A stretch of DNA of 64,000 bases from Anseranas semipalmata (lineage: Eukaryota > Chordata > Aves > Anseriformes > Anseranatidae). The position numbers and the translations under genes are program-made. Positions 36,169-49,292 of the stretch are shown here, in pieces; within the stretch, counting starts at the first letter, position 1; the number at the start of each line of letters is the position of its first letter. The notes beneath the pieces were generated by a model. That model ran no database searches and was not told the DNA's origin. It saw only the letters and a list, made by a program, of their open reading frames with translations. The stretch is from positions 177,778 to 241,777 of the forward strand of contig VXAA01000953.1 in NCBI GenBank assembly GCA_013399115.1, written 5' to 3'.

Positions 36169-39100
36169 ATCCACACAGACAAAAATGACTTTTAAAGCTT
36201 TCTATACAAGCTACAAGTACAGCAGCTGTGTTCATCCAGCTTTCACTACGGGAAAATCTGTTTGGGAGCATAGTAAATACAATTCAACACACAGTCAGAC
36301 TTTCTTCAAAATCTATTTGCAAACTTAATAGTCCTAACTAGGTACTGTCACAATGATAACCTCAGCACAGTAGCTCAGGATTACTCCTAGGTTTCTTGGA
36401 AATAGTTGCAACAGATAGTTTCCCAGTGACTAAATATAACCTTCCCAGAGATGGATCACAGAGAGTCATAACTCTTCCATAAAGGAAGTCTGCTGAAAGC
36501 TCAAAATTTTACAGCAGCAGTTTTAGGGACAGATCTTGGCAAAAGATTGCAATAATGAAAAAAGTGCATTCTGGAATTCTATCTTTTCAAAACGCAGGAC
36601 TCCTTATCAAGTCACCTTCAGCTTTATCTACACAACTCTGAAGCAAATATTATTCCTGTTGAATAAGGCCAAATCCACAGTATTTGCTGTACTCTCCTAG
36701 CTTCCTCCTTATGCTTAAGAACAGTAATGCTCTAAGACAGTACTAAATCCATTATTAAATGAAAACAAAACAGGAACAAAACACTTATTTCTCCTAGGTG
36801 TATTACCAAAAGACAAAATATGCTACCAAGTACAGGACTTACACAGCTTCTTGCTGCAGATGTACCACTGGCAAAAATAAGGGCCATATCGGACAGGAAA
36901 AATAGGGAATGCTGCAGGTTCCTTTGCTGCTGCGTGCTTCCCACCTAACCAGGAAAAGTCTGCCTTTGGTATATTGTCTTGTTATGAAGTTTCAGTTTCA
37001 ATAGAAATACAAAGCAACAATACCACTCTTACTGACAAAAGAGAGCTTCAGTTTATCAAAATTGTGTAGATAGGACAGATGCCCATACTTTAATATATAA
37101 GGAAATTGGTTTATTGTCTCCTCTACCGAGTCAGCCAGCACTGCAGAACACACCAGAAGTAACATGTTGAAGTAGACACACAAACAGCACTACACCAATC
37201 TGTGCAGAAAAAAAAAAATGGATTCAGCTAAATATTATTCAGTCTTCTATGTTACATGTTATACTAGAAGAGTAGCACCAGGAGCACACACACAAAAGGT
37301 AAAAAGAAGCCTGTGAATTCACGGAACACAAATACCCAGCCACGGGATTCCACAGCCCAGGACTAACACAAATTTTTCTAGAGCCTGTGAAAAAACAAGT
37401 GCATTAAACTTAGAGCTTTTTGATGTATTATTTCCTTAGCTTAAGGGTAAATTATCACATACCTAAATATTTTCAGGTGAAAGGTGCAAAACTTTCTATA
37501 GGTGGTCATTAGCAGTTTCATCTATCCCCCAACACACCTCCTGCAACACTACACACCCCCAGTGCTATCCTACCCTCTCTTCTGTATCCACAGATTATCC
37601 AAGTAACATTTTCCAACCTGTAATTATAATGAAGTTCGGTTGATTCCCCCCCCTTTTTTATTTTATTTTATTAATGCATTGCCCCAAGACTTGTCATCCC
37701 ACTGCTCTGAAACAAAAATAGTATGCTTTTGAAGAGAATGTAGCCACTTGTTCTTATAAAAAGATTATCATGCCAACACAAAGGTTGTTGTTTCTAACCG
37801 AGTTACTCAAGCATCCTGCAATAAGCCATTCAGAAGTTCATCGTTACTTGTCCAAATAGATTAGTCATATTAGTGCTGAAGCAGTGGCATTATGTAAAAG
37901 GCTGCTTCTCTCTGATGTGCTTCATTAGCTCCAAAACATATTCACAAAATACAACGTGCTACTTCAGCATGTCTGTGGCAATCTGCAGTTAAAACTATTT
38001 ATTTTACCATCGTCCATGATATATGAACACATGGGTGGCCAAAGTATAGCCCACGGCTGCCAGGCTGACACAACTGCCTACTCATTTAGAGCACAAAAGG
38101 TGCAGCCCAAGGAAACCAGGAGCTGCAGTTCTCATCACTTCGTCTCACTTTTAGTGGTTTTGTACAGAGGGGTAGCCCACAGACAGGCAAAAGCAGCAAC
38201 AACGTGCTGCTCCATTTTCTAGAAATTGTGGGTCATTTATATCTGCTGATGAAACTGAGCAATTCTCCAGTGGACGGAATTCAGACATTTATTCAACCTG
38301 ACAGAATCAAGCTATTTAACAATGGGAGGAGAGCAGGGATAAAATAATGGGTCTAGGATGTTATTAAGTAGAGAAGAGGTAGAACAAATACTGACATACC
38401 CCATTGTCCGTCTCAAACGCACATTATTGAAGTCAGCCTTTGGGAAACTAGGACAAGTGACCTGAATCATGAAAAAGGGCTTCCAAATATATACTGTCTG
38501 GTCTTTTGTTTGGATTTGAAGAAAGCAAGCAGCTCCCCCGAGCTGGCGAGTACATTCTCAGAGCTCTGCTGTTAAGAACCATTTCAATTTGCCTATTCGA
38601 GATGGAAAGTTTTCCACAGAAAACAAGCAACAAGTTAGCCTCCGGCTTCGTTTCCTGTGAGAAACCAAACAGGTTATGGATGTGTGGTTAGTAAGTTGCA
38701 GTATGTAGGACAGACATAATTTAAAGACTTACTGAAAAAAAAATGTGGTATCGTTTATAGGGTGATAGTATCATACTCAGGATCCTAACCCTGGGTCCTA
38801 TAGTTCAGTATATATATTACACAATAAGCAAACTGGCTCTATGGTTGTTTCCCTACCTGATAGATAAAGAGGAAAAAAAGGTTTGTGGGCCAAACCACGC
38901 TGACAAATTTAACCAAGTCATTCCTATCCTTGCCCATTTGTGAAGCAAACAGTATTTTCAAAGTCACTCAGATTTCTGATTCATCATCCTGTGAATCTAG
39001 CTGTCATGAGCTGCAAGACAGCCTTGGTGCCGATGCCTCCCGCCCCACAAACCCTGCACACTGGCTCGCTCGCACTGCTCCCCAAGGAGACTCTCAAAGA

Positions 39101-39478
39101 CTACTGGGGCCCCAAGCTTGGCCTAAGCCTACTTACCTGCCTATAGGCTTTCTTCAACACGATTTTATCATTTTAAGAGTTTCTCATATACATATTTATG
39201 CATATTGAGGTTCAAAGACCTGGAAGTTACCATGTCAGTTTGTATTTGAGGAGGAACATGTGCTGCTCATCAGAAAACTCCCTCAAGCCTACTGCACTGG
39301 CTGCACAGGAGTTATCCCTGTCATGGCCACAATATTTTTTTGGTAGATGCAGTAAACCACATGCAAGACTCCGCACTATCAGTAAAGACTTGCTTTCCAT
39401 AAGGAATCCCTGCTGACTTTAGAGGAGTTAGCTCCCCTTCTTGTTCCAGTACTCAGGAAAGTAATTCCTCCCACTTCA

Positions 39479-39513
39479 TTTTTTTTTTTTTTTTNNNNNN
39501 NNNNNNTTTTTTT
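39479..39513. other. Poly(T) tract interrupted by an assembly gap (12 N)
   Basis: N at 39495-39506 is flanked by T on both sides. True length is unknown; it is probably a sequencing or assembly failure in a homopolymer. Confidence 0.98.
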
Positions 39514-40079
39514 ACTAGAGAAAGAAAATGCTGATAAGGCTAGCAAATAGTTAACACTAAATGACATTTTGGAAGAATGCAATGCTCTTCCAGGGGGTTC
39601 CATCCCTTGAAGCACTAAGTGCTGCTCCCACTATCATCTACACACACAACGGGGCTACAGCTGCCTAAGTGTGAAGTCAAAACCTCAAAAACCCTCAAAG
39701 TAAGGTTCTACCCCTACTTCTATCTCTATTCAACATCCCTGGGGTTCTCTTTAAAAAGGACTGAATCTGTAAGAGGCAAGACATGCGGTTTCAGGAATTC
39801 CCTTCCTGTGATACTAAAAACCAAGAATAAGACTCCATAGTCAGCGCTTATTCTTTCCATTTAGGATTAAGAACTTGGGAAGAGAAGACTTAGCATCACA
39901 TGTTGCTAGACAGTGATTCAAGACTAGACGACTGAGTGTTATTTCATAACTTGCAGAAATTTTCCATGCTTCCATTAAAGCATGAGACTCCCCAATTTAA
40001 ATGCACCCATACACAGACCCAGTAACTTCAGCCAGGATGCCACACACAAAGCAAAAAACTACTCCAAACCCCAAAACAC

Positions 40080-40096
40080 TTTTTTTTTTTTTTTTT
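40080..40096. repeat. Poly(T) run (17)
   Basis: Homopolymer, 570 bases from the gapped poly(T) tract. Confidence 0.9.
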
Positions 40097-43000
40097 AATT
40101 AGTAAAAGAGACAGACATACACCAGACAGGCATCTTAAATACCGACTCTCTGACCAGCCTGGCCTATTTCTGGATCACTCCTTTTGGTATGCTCTATTCT
40201 CGTAAGCACATGAAACTATTTTCCACATGCCTCAGGACATAGCCCAGCACCTGGAATACAAATGCTAGGCCAGATCACGTGGTACCAAGACAAAAGTAGT
40301 AATATTGCACCAAAACTTATCACAGCGCAACAGACCCTTTATAAACACGATCTCCCTCTGTTTCCTTTTGTCCTTCTCTTAGCACTAACAGGAATTTCCA
40401 AGATCTGCCACCTTGGTGTAATGTACCACACTGTTGTTAGGGCTTGATGATGCTACAGGTAGATCTATCATAAGAACATTGCTTCAGATTTAGAAGTGCA
40501 TATCAAGTTTCTCTGTACATGGTTTACATGAGCTTTGTTTTGCTTCTCCCCCCATCTCCTCCTGTACAGCCTAAGTTTCGCTGTTCAAGATCATGCTGTC
40601 ACTGTCCTGTAGAGATCACCAGGAGGGCACACAGCTCTTAAGCATGAAGGAGCCAGCAATCCCCTACCACGCGCAACGGGAGATGCACGCCATGATGAGA
40701 GAAGTGGCACTCAGACAACAGGTAACAACACCCACATGATTTCAGCTATCAGAAAAGCATACAGATGAAGACCTATTTGCAGACTCTACCCTATGTGGCA
40801 TACTAATGTGTTATCTTGTTCCTCAAGCACATGGAAGTAGATGTTAAACTGTTACAAGAAGGTGAGAAAATGAGAAGTCACCTGCTTCAAAATAAAGTTC
40901 TCCTCGAGATCGATTGCCTACACAAAAAGACAGAATTACACAAAGCCAGAAGGCCTAAAGTCATTTTGCACATGTTCATTTCTTGACCAAGAATCACAAG
41001 AAAACAGCTCCTACATCTTAATTGCATGCTTACTTTTCTACTTGCTCTAGAAATACCAGTTAAAGACAGAAGCATTGAATAAAATAGCTCCAAGCTTAGA
41101 TGCAAGATGCCTTTACTTCAGATGAGATTCCACAGCACACCTTGTGGTTTTAAGGAATAGAGAGTAAATCTGTCACTTAGAGACAGATAAGCCTGTCTTC
41201 TGAAGGGCCTTGACACTGACCAACTTCAGCAGCTAAGAACACAGCTCAGATAAGGTTTCTCTTCCTAAAGTAAGCTACCTCAAAGTTTAGCATGAAGTAT
41301 GCTTGCAACAGAACCTCAAAGTGGCTCTATTTAAAAACAGAAATCACTTTTCCTTACCAGAAACAGCCTATATGTAACTCTCTCTCATACCCGAATTTAG
41401 GGATTATGTAAGTGCTCAGTCTCAAAGTTTGGAGCACATTATTTTATTAAGGACTGTGAAAATAAAGCAATTTTAGTCCCAACTTAAAACTAAATTAATT
41501 CAGTAAAACACAAGAAAAAGGAACCACCTGCAAGTTTAAGTGCTCCAAATAACAACCTTTATCTATAGTTTCCTGTGAATAAAGTTCTTCTGTAACATCC
41601 ATAAACCACCATTTTGTCCCCAAGTACCTGGACATTCTTAAGCCAGAAGAGCAGTAGTGAGTCACAGCCCTAACTTAAAATTCCTACAACTATGCTGGCA
41701 ACTTCAAAATGGTGATCAGCTTCACCACCTTAAAAGGGGAAAAAAACAAAAAACAAAAGCTGAAGGCTGCTGATGTTCAGTATTTTCAGAGCCAACTCAG
41801 AACTGGCTTCAGCAACCATTGGTCACAACAGAAATAGTTGATCCCCTCTGCAGCAGAGGAAGCTGAGATCACAGCTGAGCAGAAGTGACAACATCGCTTC
41901 CAAAAAGCACACTTGAGTTAACATCTGTTGCAGCCAGAGCTTACAAGAACACGAATACACACAATCCCTATTTACATCCCAACTGACTTACACCCCAACT
42001 AAGGGAGGGGGGAAGGAATTAAAAACCTGTGTCTGATAATGAATTACCAATTTAGCAGCCTAAGATTTTTTTTTTTTTAAACAGTACAGTCAACTTAATT
42101 CATCTTCCTATATAAGGAAAGAAGCTATTTTAGAATTGACATGCTTTTAACACTTCCAACAACAATTTTGGAAGCAGTCAACTAATATTTTAAGTAGCTT
42201 GGCTTTAATGCGACATATAGGGAAGCCACTCTTCAGCTGCTAGCAGGGATAAGCATTTGATATACTCAGCATCAGCTACAGCAGACAGAACAGAAAATAA
42301 GCCAGCTACTCAATACTTCTCATGTTCTAGGAAAAAACAGTGTATGTTTATGCTGTTGCATGTACTAGGCAGTCTGGGTTGTTCTATCACTGCTACAGGG
42401 CTGTTTTGTCAACAACAATGAAGCTTTATATTAATCTTTTAATAGTATTTCAACAGTGAAACACGTAAGCTAGGTCTCGGTAGAGCATCATCAACAATGT
42501 TAACACGAGTTTTGGAAATTGCCGCAGTCGCTTGTCTTGATGCCCAGGCAAGCAGAGTCACGTGGGCTCTGCAGAGAGGTGACTTGTGCCTGGCTCTCTC
42601 TTCCATACGAGCACTTTAAATTGTTTCACCACAGGGTTGCTTTCTCCCAGACTCACCTCCAAAACACTCGTCCCTTTCCCTCCTGCCCCACAGGGCTGCC
42701 AAGAGCGGTTTGGCTCCCTGCACTGTACACCCATCCCACACACTGCCTCTGCGCTCGGAATACGTGAGAGCAAGCATTCCCTTTAGGGTTCCCCCTCAGA
42801 CCATGGCTTCATGGCACCTTGTGTCCACTTCAGAAGCAGGATTGTCTTCAGGTATTGTCATCCCTTCCACCCCCATTTCTGCATTTCATTTCCAGTGTTC
42901 CCTTCCCTTACCACCCAGTCATGACAGTACACTTGTTTGTGGGAAAGTGCTGTTGGCCAGACCATGAAATTACCCTGCTATAAAAACAGCTTTTTCTTTG

Positions 43001-45427
43001 GAGATTTTCTAAGCCACTATTGCTTGTTGAATCCTCTACAATCCAACACCTTGCCCATCTCCTTCCCACCTTGTAATTTCCATGCTTGATGTTAGCAGGC
43101 GACTTCTCCCACATGTAAAAATTCAGATACAAAACAATAGGTCAGGTGGTAATCATATGAGCAGGATACTTTTGAACTAAATCCCCAAACAAACCATAAT
43201 TGCTACACAAAAAGTTTCATTCCACCCTTCCCACCGTACAAAGTTATAATGCTGCAATCAGGCTGCAGAAGCAATGGTAATGTGCGGTTTTAAGTGGCAA
43301 CACTAGGGAAAGATGCAGGAGAGGCTTAACTGGGCATGTAGCAGGAAAACATCAGGGCAAGAAATTCTATAGCTACACGCAATTAGTCACACATTCACAT
43401 TTGCATGTCAGCATCCAAATCAGTTTTCTACCATTGAAATAATATCATAAAGATCTGGGAACAAACTCACAAAAGGTAAAGAGAAACAACCAGTTGAATA
43501 CAGAATACGCAAACCATGTGGGCTACATCTGAATCTCTCCCATGCCAAAACACTGCTTAGGACACATATAAAGCACACGCTGATTCCCAAACTACAGCTA
43601 GAGAAACTCCCAAGCACTTCCACAGAAGACATTTCAGATTAAAATGACTCATTTACAAAAGAGGATCACAAAACCTAAACGACAGTTTTTCAAAAAGGAA
43701 GAAATCAACCACAGTTCTTCATTATATTACGAGCTGTATTTATTTGGGAAAACTTGTTCAACAAGCTGTTTGCATATGAAACAAAGCATCACTGAATGTA
43801 ACAGCATTAAAACTAGCACATTCCAGACCTCGATTCCAGCGCTGGTTTCCTCCTTAGCAACAGAAGCCTCCGTATTGCTCTCTTCAAACAACCAGCCCTC
43901 CCAGCTGATACACTGCACCAGAGCCTGCTGATTTAAATATCTGTCAAACCATTCTCTGAAGTAGAAAGGTTGCTGAGCTGAGGCCGCTGTGATGAAAACA
44001 GCGATACAGAAAGTTACATTACATTAAAGTGCTAAAAGGAGCTCATGCCCCGCTTTGTCAATGCTCTAAGGGCTCTCTGCCCAAAGGCTTAGTGCCCTGA
44101 CAAACGCTGTGCCTGAAAAGTGTGCTATTGTATTAATTGACTAGGAGAAAAAACAACAACAGCTATATAAGCCACTGAAAAGCAAGGCTGTGAAAGTTAA
44201 ATATAACAGCTTATTATCTCCAACAGATAGCTCAAAGTAGCGTGACACCATTTGGCTCTCTGGTAAGTATGAGACATTCAAACTTCAGTTTACCTCCTTG
44301 GATTAACAAGCACACAGGTAAACAGAAACTTTGTATTGTCCACGTAAAAATACTGTAAAGGGAAGAGTTGCACATATGCCCCCCCATGGCAAAGTGCATC
44401 CTGACGTGGTTATTTTTATGCTTCTGTAAACAGACACGTCCCACCCCACGTGCGGGGTCAGGGTGGCACCTCCACACTCGTTTCTGTTCCAGATTTGCCT
44501 CAAGCTGGCTTTCGTTTTGAATACCTTGCAAAGAGTTCAGAGCTCGCTGGTCTCAGCACAGCAATTGATGCAGGAGGAAAGCAGCAGATTTCATTGTGTA
44601 ACAGCTCCCAGAATGACAGATACCTTGCACTGTAGGCTCACTGTTGGTTTTTGTTTTGTTTTGTTGTGATTTGGTTTTTATTTAAGTCATCTAGGAGCAA
44701 ACTGTACCATCTGCAATTCTGTTTAGCTACCTACCATCAGCTCTAGCTCCAGGCTCAACAGAAGAACAGAGGCAAGTTTGTTACACGTGCTTGAGTGCTG
44801 TTCTCACAATCTGGAGACACCTTAAGCCAGAAAAAGTGAAGGGGTGGGGAGGGGCCTGTGTTGATACTGTGTGTCCTTTGATAAGGGAAAAAGAAAGGCT
44901 AAGGAAAGGCTGAAAAAGCACAGCAAAAATATTAAATTCTGTGTTTTTCTTGTAGCCTCAAAATGGTTTTCCTAATCTCAGCTGAGTGGCTGGTGGTAAG
45001 AGCTGTCATGGAAATTAAGCGCAGATGATGCCTTGATGACTTCCTCCATTGCTATACTCACCTTACTTTATTCACTATTGTGTGTGAATCAGTTTACAGA
45101 AGCTTTATAAAAAGATGCAAAAGTCTTCAAAGTTTTCAGACATTTGAATGTCATATACAAATAAATGAAGGAAAGTGTTAATCCAACTCATCTTGTTTGC
45201 TGCTTTTTTTTTTTCTTCCCTTTTTAACCTCAGAAAGCCCAAAACAAGTGCTTGCTCTCTTCCACACAGGGTGCAAAACTATGGAATCTGTCCTTTAAAA
45301 TCCAAATGATGGTTCTCTCTTCCACCTAGATAACTGCTTTGTCAAATTACTGGGATTATGGGAAAAAAAAAATCAATGGATTCAAATTAAATTCTGAAAT
45401 TGCCACCCAACCTAATGACATGGTATC

Positions 45428-45443
45428 AAAAAAAAAAAAAAAA
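45428..45443 (+). repeat. Poly(A) run (16)
   Basis: Simple homopolymer in intron 1. Confidence 0.9.
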
Positions 45444-48400
45444 CCAACACCAATATCAAGAGAAAAGCTAGGCTTTCATCTGTACTAGCAAGGCTTAAGC
45501 ATGTAACTCCCTTCCCTCAAGACTCAAAATTCTTAAAATATCGCTTCTCAATTTGCAATTTATTGTTTGAGCCCCTAGGCTGCTCGCTCTCAAACTTCTT
45601 TCAGCTTTAGAATTAATTCAAAAAGTCAGATGGAACAGCCACAGCTCCCTAGTGGTATATCCCTTTCTTGGTTAAGTTTTGGGATTTTTTTTTATTTTAT
45701 TTTAATTTAGCCTAGTGCAAGCAGAACAACATACCAGAGACTGCTTTACTGTCGCACTCACTCTTGGGCCAATTACACTCCTGTAACCTCCTCCTTCCAA
45801 GGGGCTCAGACTTATCTCCAGAAAACAGACTGAAGAAAAGCAGAAATACTGTATCAGGCTTAGCAGAATTTTCTCTGCCAGAGGCTTGGGTACCCTTAAC
45901 GCGCTGAAGGCCGACAGCGATGACTTCGATGCCCTTTCTGCCCTGCAGCAATACCACCTGAGAAGAGCCACAGCAGGCTCCTGAGCTTTGGTACCTTCAC
46001 TGCAGACAATACATCTCCTAAACCCCTCTTATCTGACCAGATATTTGTTCACTACCCACGTTCCTTGCCCCCCCATCCTAAGGTACAAGCATGAGAAATA
46101 AAAGGAAACCACAACGGTACTAATGCACTGAGATTCACTGCTTTGTTAGTTAAGACTCTCTGCCTATCCTTGGCGCTGCTACCTACAGCATTTATAGCAT
46201 ATTTTGGACAACTGCAAGGGGACTGTTTGAAACTGCCTTCTTTCTTCCATAGACCAGGTACTTCTCAGTCATTTCATAGCTGGAGACATTTAATGACCTC
46301 ATTGTACCTACACTAAAATCATTCCACAAGCTACGAAGATAAGTTAAGCAAGCAGAGTGAATTCCTCTTTAGAGGATAATTCATCACCTTTGCTCTCCAA
46401 CAGCAGCGAAATCTGTCCTGAAACCTCACCCATTCCCACTAGTTTTGGAATGACAGTAAGCCTAGGACACAGATAAATTATGTCAAATCAAGATCAAAGG
46501 CTGGCAGAACTTACAGAAGGCTCCCTGTGTACTGTTTGCCTCATTTCTCAAGCATCAAATTCAAACAAGGAATAGCAGTCACATTCAAGGTAGCTTGCAC
46601 AAACCAATTTCAAACATTACTTTAAATGCACCCAGTAGTGTAATATCCATCATTTCCCATTCTTGAGGAAAAATAAGGGTTGGAAGGATATGTGGTGAGA
46701 TTTTTGTCATCTCTGAGATACTGATTATTATATTACTGTTACTGAAGGCAGACCTTGAAATCCTTAGTTTGAGACTTCCTCATCCTCAATTCACAATCTT
46801 CTTCTCACCCTGAGATTATAAAAGCTCAAACTTCACCCCCCATCCCAATTACTCACCTTGGGACTTCACCTCCCAAGTGTGTGCATACCATATTCACATA
46901 AAGACAGAGAAGCTACTACAGTCCTACAGAAAAGCAAATGACACCAATTATTCTGGGTACTCTGAACAGTTACCTTTTTTGTTAAATAAAACAGACTTAG
47001 GCTGTCCAACGCATTCAGAGCGGGCAGGCTCTGTTCCTCTGAAGTTCACAGCATCTGTACTGACAGCAAGTGATGCTGTATTAACTAGATATATTGTAAG
47101 TTACAGTTGATAAATATTAGCATCACTCGTAGAATAAATAAGTTAAATAAGAAAATTACCTTAAGACATTTCAGCGGCTATTAGGTAACATTTTAATGAC
47201 TCATCTTATTATAGTAAACCACAGGAGACCAGTGTTCCATCATTAGCAAGGCAATAATGATTCACAACCGCCACAAGAGGGACGACTGTGGTTCAAATGG
47301 AGGCCTGCTTACAGAAGAGATGCTCCGGGGAAGTCTCCACATCCTACCGAACACGGGCGCTTCTGGGTTCACTGCTGGTAGCAGGAAGCTAGATGGGGAT
47401 GCGGACGGCAGGGAGAATCCAATTTTTTCATCCTTACACACATAATACTGGTCTAAGTACATTCTTTAGAAATGTCCTTGTCACAAAGAAACCATTCGTA
47501 AAATAAGCAGGGGAGAAGGTATTTATTTTTCAAATATCAAAGAGGGAGGAAATGGAGAAAGGGTTGCAGGGGATCCACAAGAATAAGCAATTCCTTCTAA
47601 TCGCACCAGGAAGTGCATAAGGACAACTTGTAAGTAGTATAATCACTGCCTCTGCTTCTCATAAAGGATTACTTTTCCTAATTACCGCAAATATTTTTAT
47701 TGCCACAACGTGCACTGGAGAGTAAACAAAGCTGGGAGACAGCTCTCTCAGTCCAAAGGACAGAAGGAACTTATCTTGCAGCGCAGGCACTTCAGACCGT
47801 AAAGAAGTCGCCGGCCCCATGAGTCAGTCCGACCCTTGCTTCCCTTCCTCCTCCTGCACTGGAAGGCTACGGCTTGGTTCTTAATTACAGTGGTGGTTTC
47901 TCCCCGGCTCTTTCCATCAGGCTGCTCTGTAACTGACAACGACACTGCTCCCACCCCTCCCTCCTGCTCCCCTGCAATTTGCCTTCACCTTGTTCCATTA
48001 AGTCAATCCAGACTTAATCGAGACCAGAAAGCAGAGCAGCTGGGAAACAGATACGCCTGCCCCACTACGTTACTACTCTGCTTGTTTATGCTTGCTTGCA
48101 CTACCTTGTTTTTGTCTTGCCCATACAAAGATCTCAAGGGCAGGAATTAGTATTTTGTACAATGCCTAACATTATGGGAACCCGATTCCAATTACTCCAA
48201 AGTACTTCTGCAGCATATGTTATTAAATGTCAGCTTGCTTATGCACCAGTTTTATTGCTGTTAACAGTTAGACAAAAGCAACACTCCTGACTGGTTATTG
48301 AAAACACCAACTTACACTGTAAAGCTTCTTAAAAAGACTTTTCTCCTCCAAACCCCCGATTATACCCTTGCTCCAAAGGTTATTCCATCTCATTCCCATT

Positions 48401-48450
48401 TTTACAGCTATTGCTTATTTCAATGCTACTGAATCAGAAGAAATTCAAAG

Positions 48451-48464
48451 AAAAAAAAAAAAAA
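48451..48464 (+). repeat. Poly(A) run (14)
   Basis: Simple homopolymer, about 180 bases before direct-repeat copy A. Confidence 0.9.
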
Positions 48465-48644
48465 GAGTCAGGGAAGCTCTGAGTCACTGGAGAAAAGCCA
48501 TGATTTTACCCCACTGAACCAGGTACTGAAGGCCTTCTAGGCCGAAATCATCAGCCTCCATGCGTACTGCTTTGGGAGATGGCAAAAGTAAGCACATTCA
48601 TACCGAATCCACACATTTTTAATCAAAATGGATGCAAAATATCA

Positions 48645-48711
48645 GTGTTTCTACAGGGACAAATTTACAAGTATAGTCAGAAAGATAATTCTGCTAAAGT
48701 AAGACTTCCAG
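48645..48711 (+). repeat. Diverged direct repeat, copy A
   Basis: Begins gtgtttctacaggg, contains aaagataattctgctaaagt and ends acttccag. It aligns along its length with copy B at 49218-49292, with substitutions and a small gap near the end. The flanks do not align. Confidence 0.6.
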
Positions 48712-49217
48712 GAGGGTTTTGATAGGGATTTTGAGGTTTTTTTTCTTCATATTGTGCAGTAAGACAGTATCAAATCAACTGATCCAAAGACCAAAAAAGA
48801 TGCAGAAAAGTCAAGGTGAGGAATTCTAACAAAGACTGGTCCTCAACGCAGAGTCAAGCGGATTAGTCGGATGAGCTGGAGAGGATGAAACCACACGCCT
48901 GTCAATGCATAGAAATGTGCAGCCATAAATGATCACGCAGGTTCAGGTGACGAACCAACCCTTCGACAGGCATCAGAGCCCAGCATACCTACCACAACCA
49001 CAACGCACCTGGCTAAACACGCAGGTGAGTTACCTTCCCAACCCGGGTCACCTCGGGCGCTCACAGCCAGTCTCGTGGGTGGCGTTTTAATGGCACATCG
49101 CTATAAATCCACAGAGGCGTAAGGGAAGTGATCTTGTAAAGACCCAAGGAGAGTCCAGCCAAAGGGAGAGATGTGGTGCCTATGGAAGATCTGATCAGGT
49201 TGGGAAAAAAAAGAAAG

Positions 49218-49292
49218 GTGTTTCTAGGGGGTAAGTTTATCAGTACAGTTAAAAAAGATAATTCTGCAGAAGTAACAGATCCTAGCTTCCAG
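49218..49292 (+). repeat. Diverged direct repeat, copy B
   Basis: Begins gtgtttctaggggg, contains aaagataattctgcagaagt and ends agcttccag. It is in the same orientation as copy A, about 500 bases away. The segment between is locally richer in CpG (about 48840-49110). This could be an old segmental duplication or the remains of repeat ends; no LTR or transposon features are visible. Confidence 0.6.
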
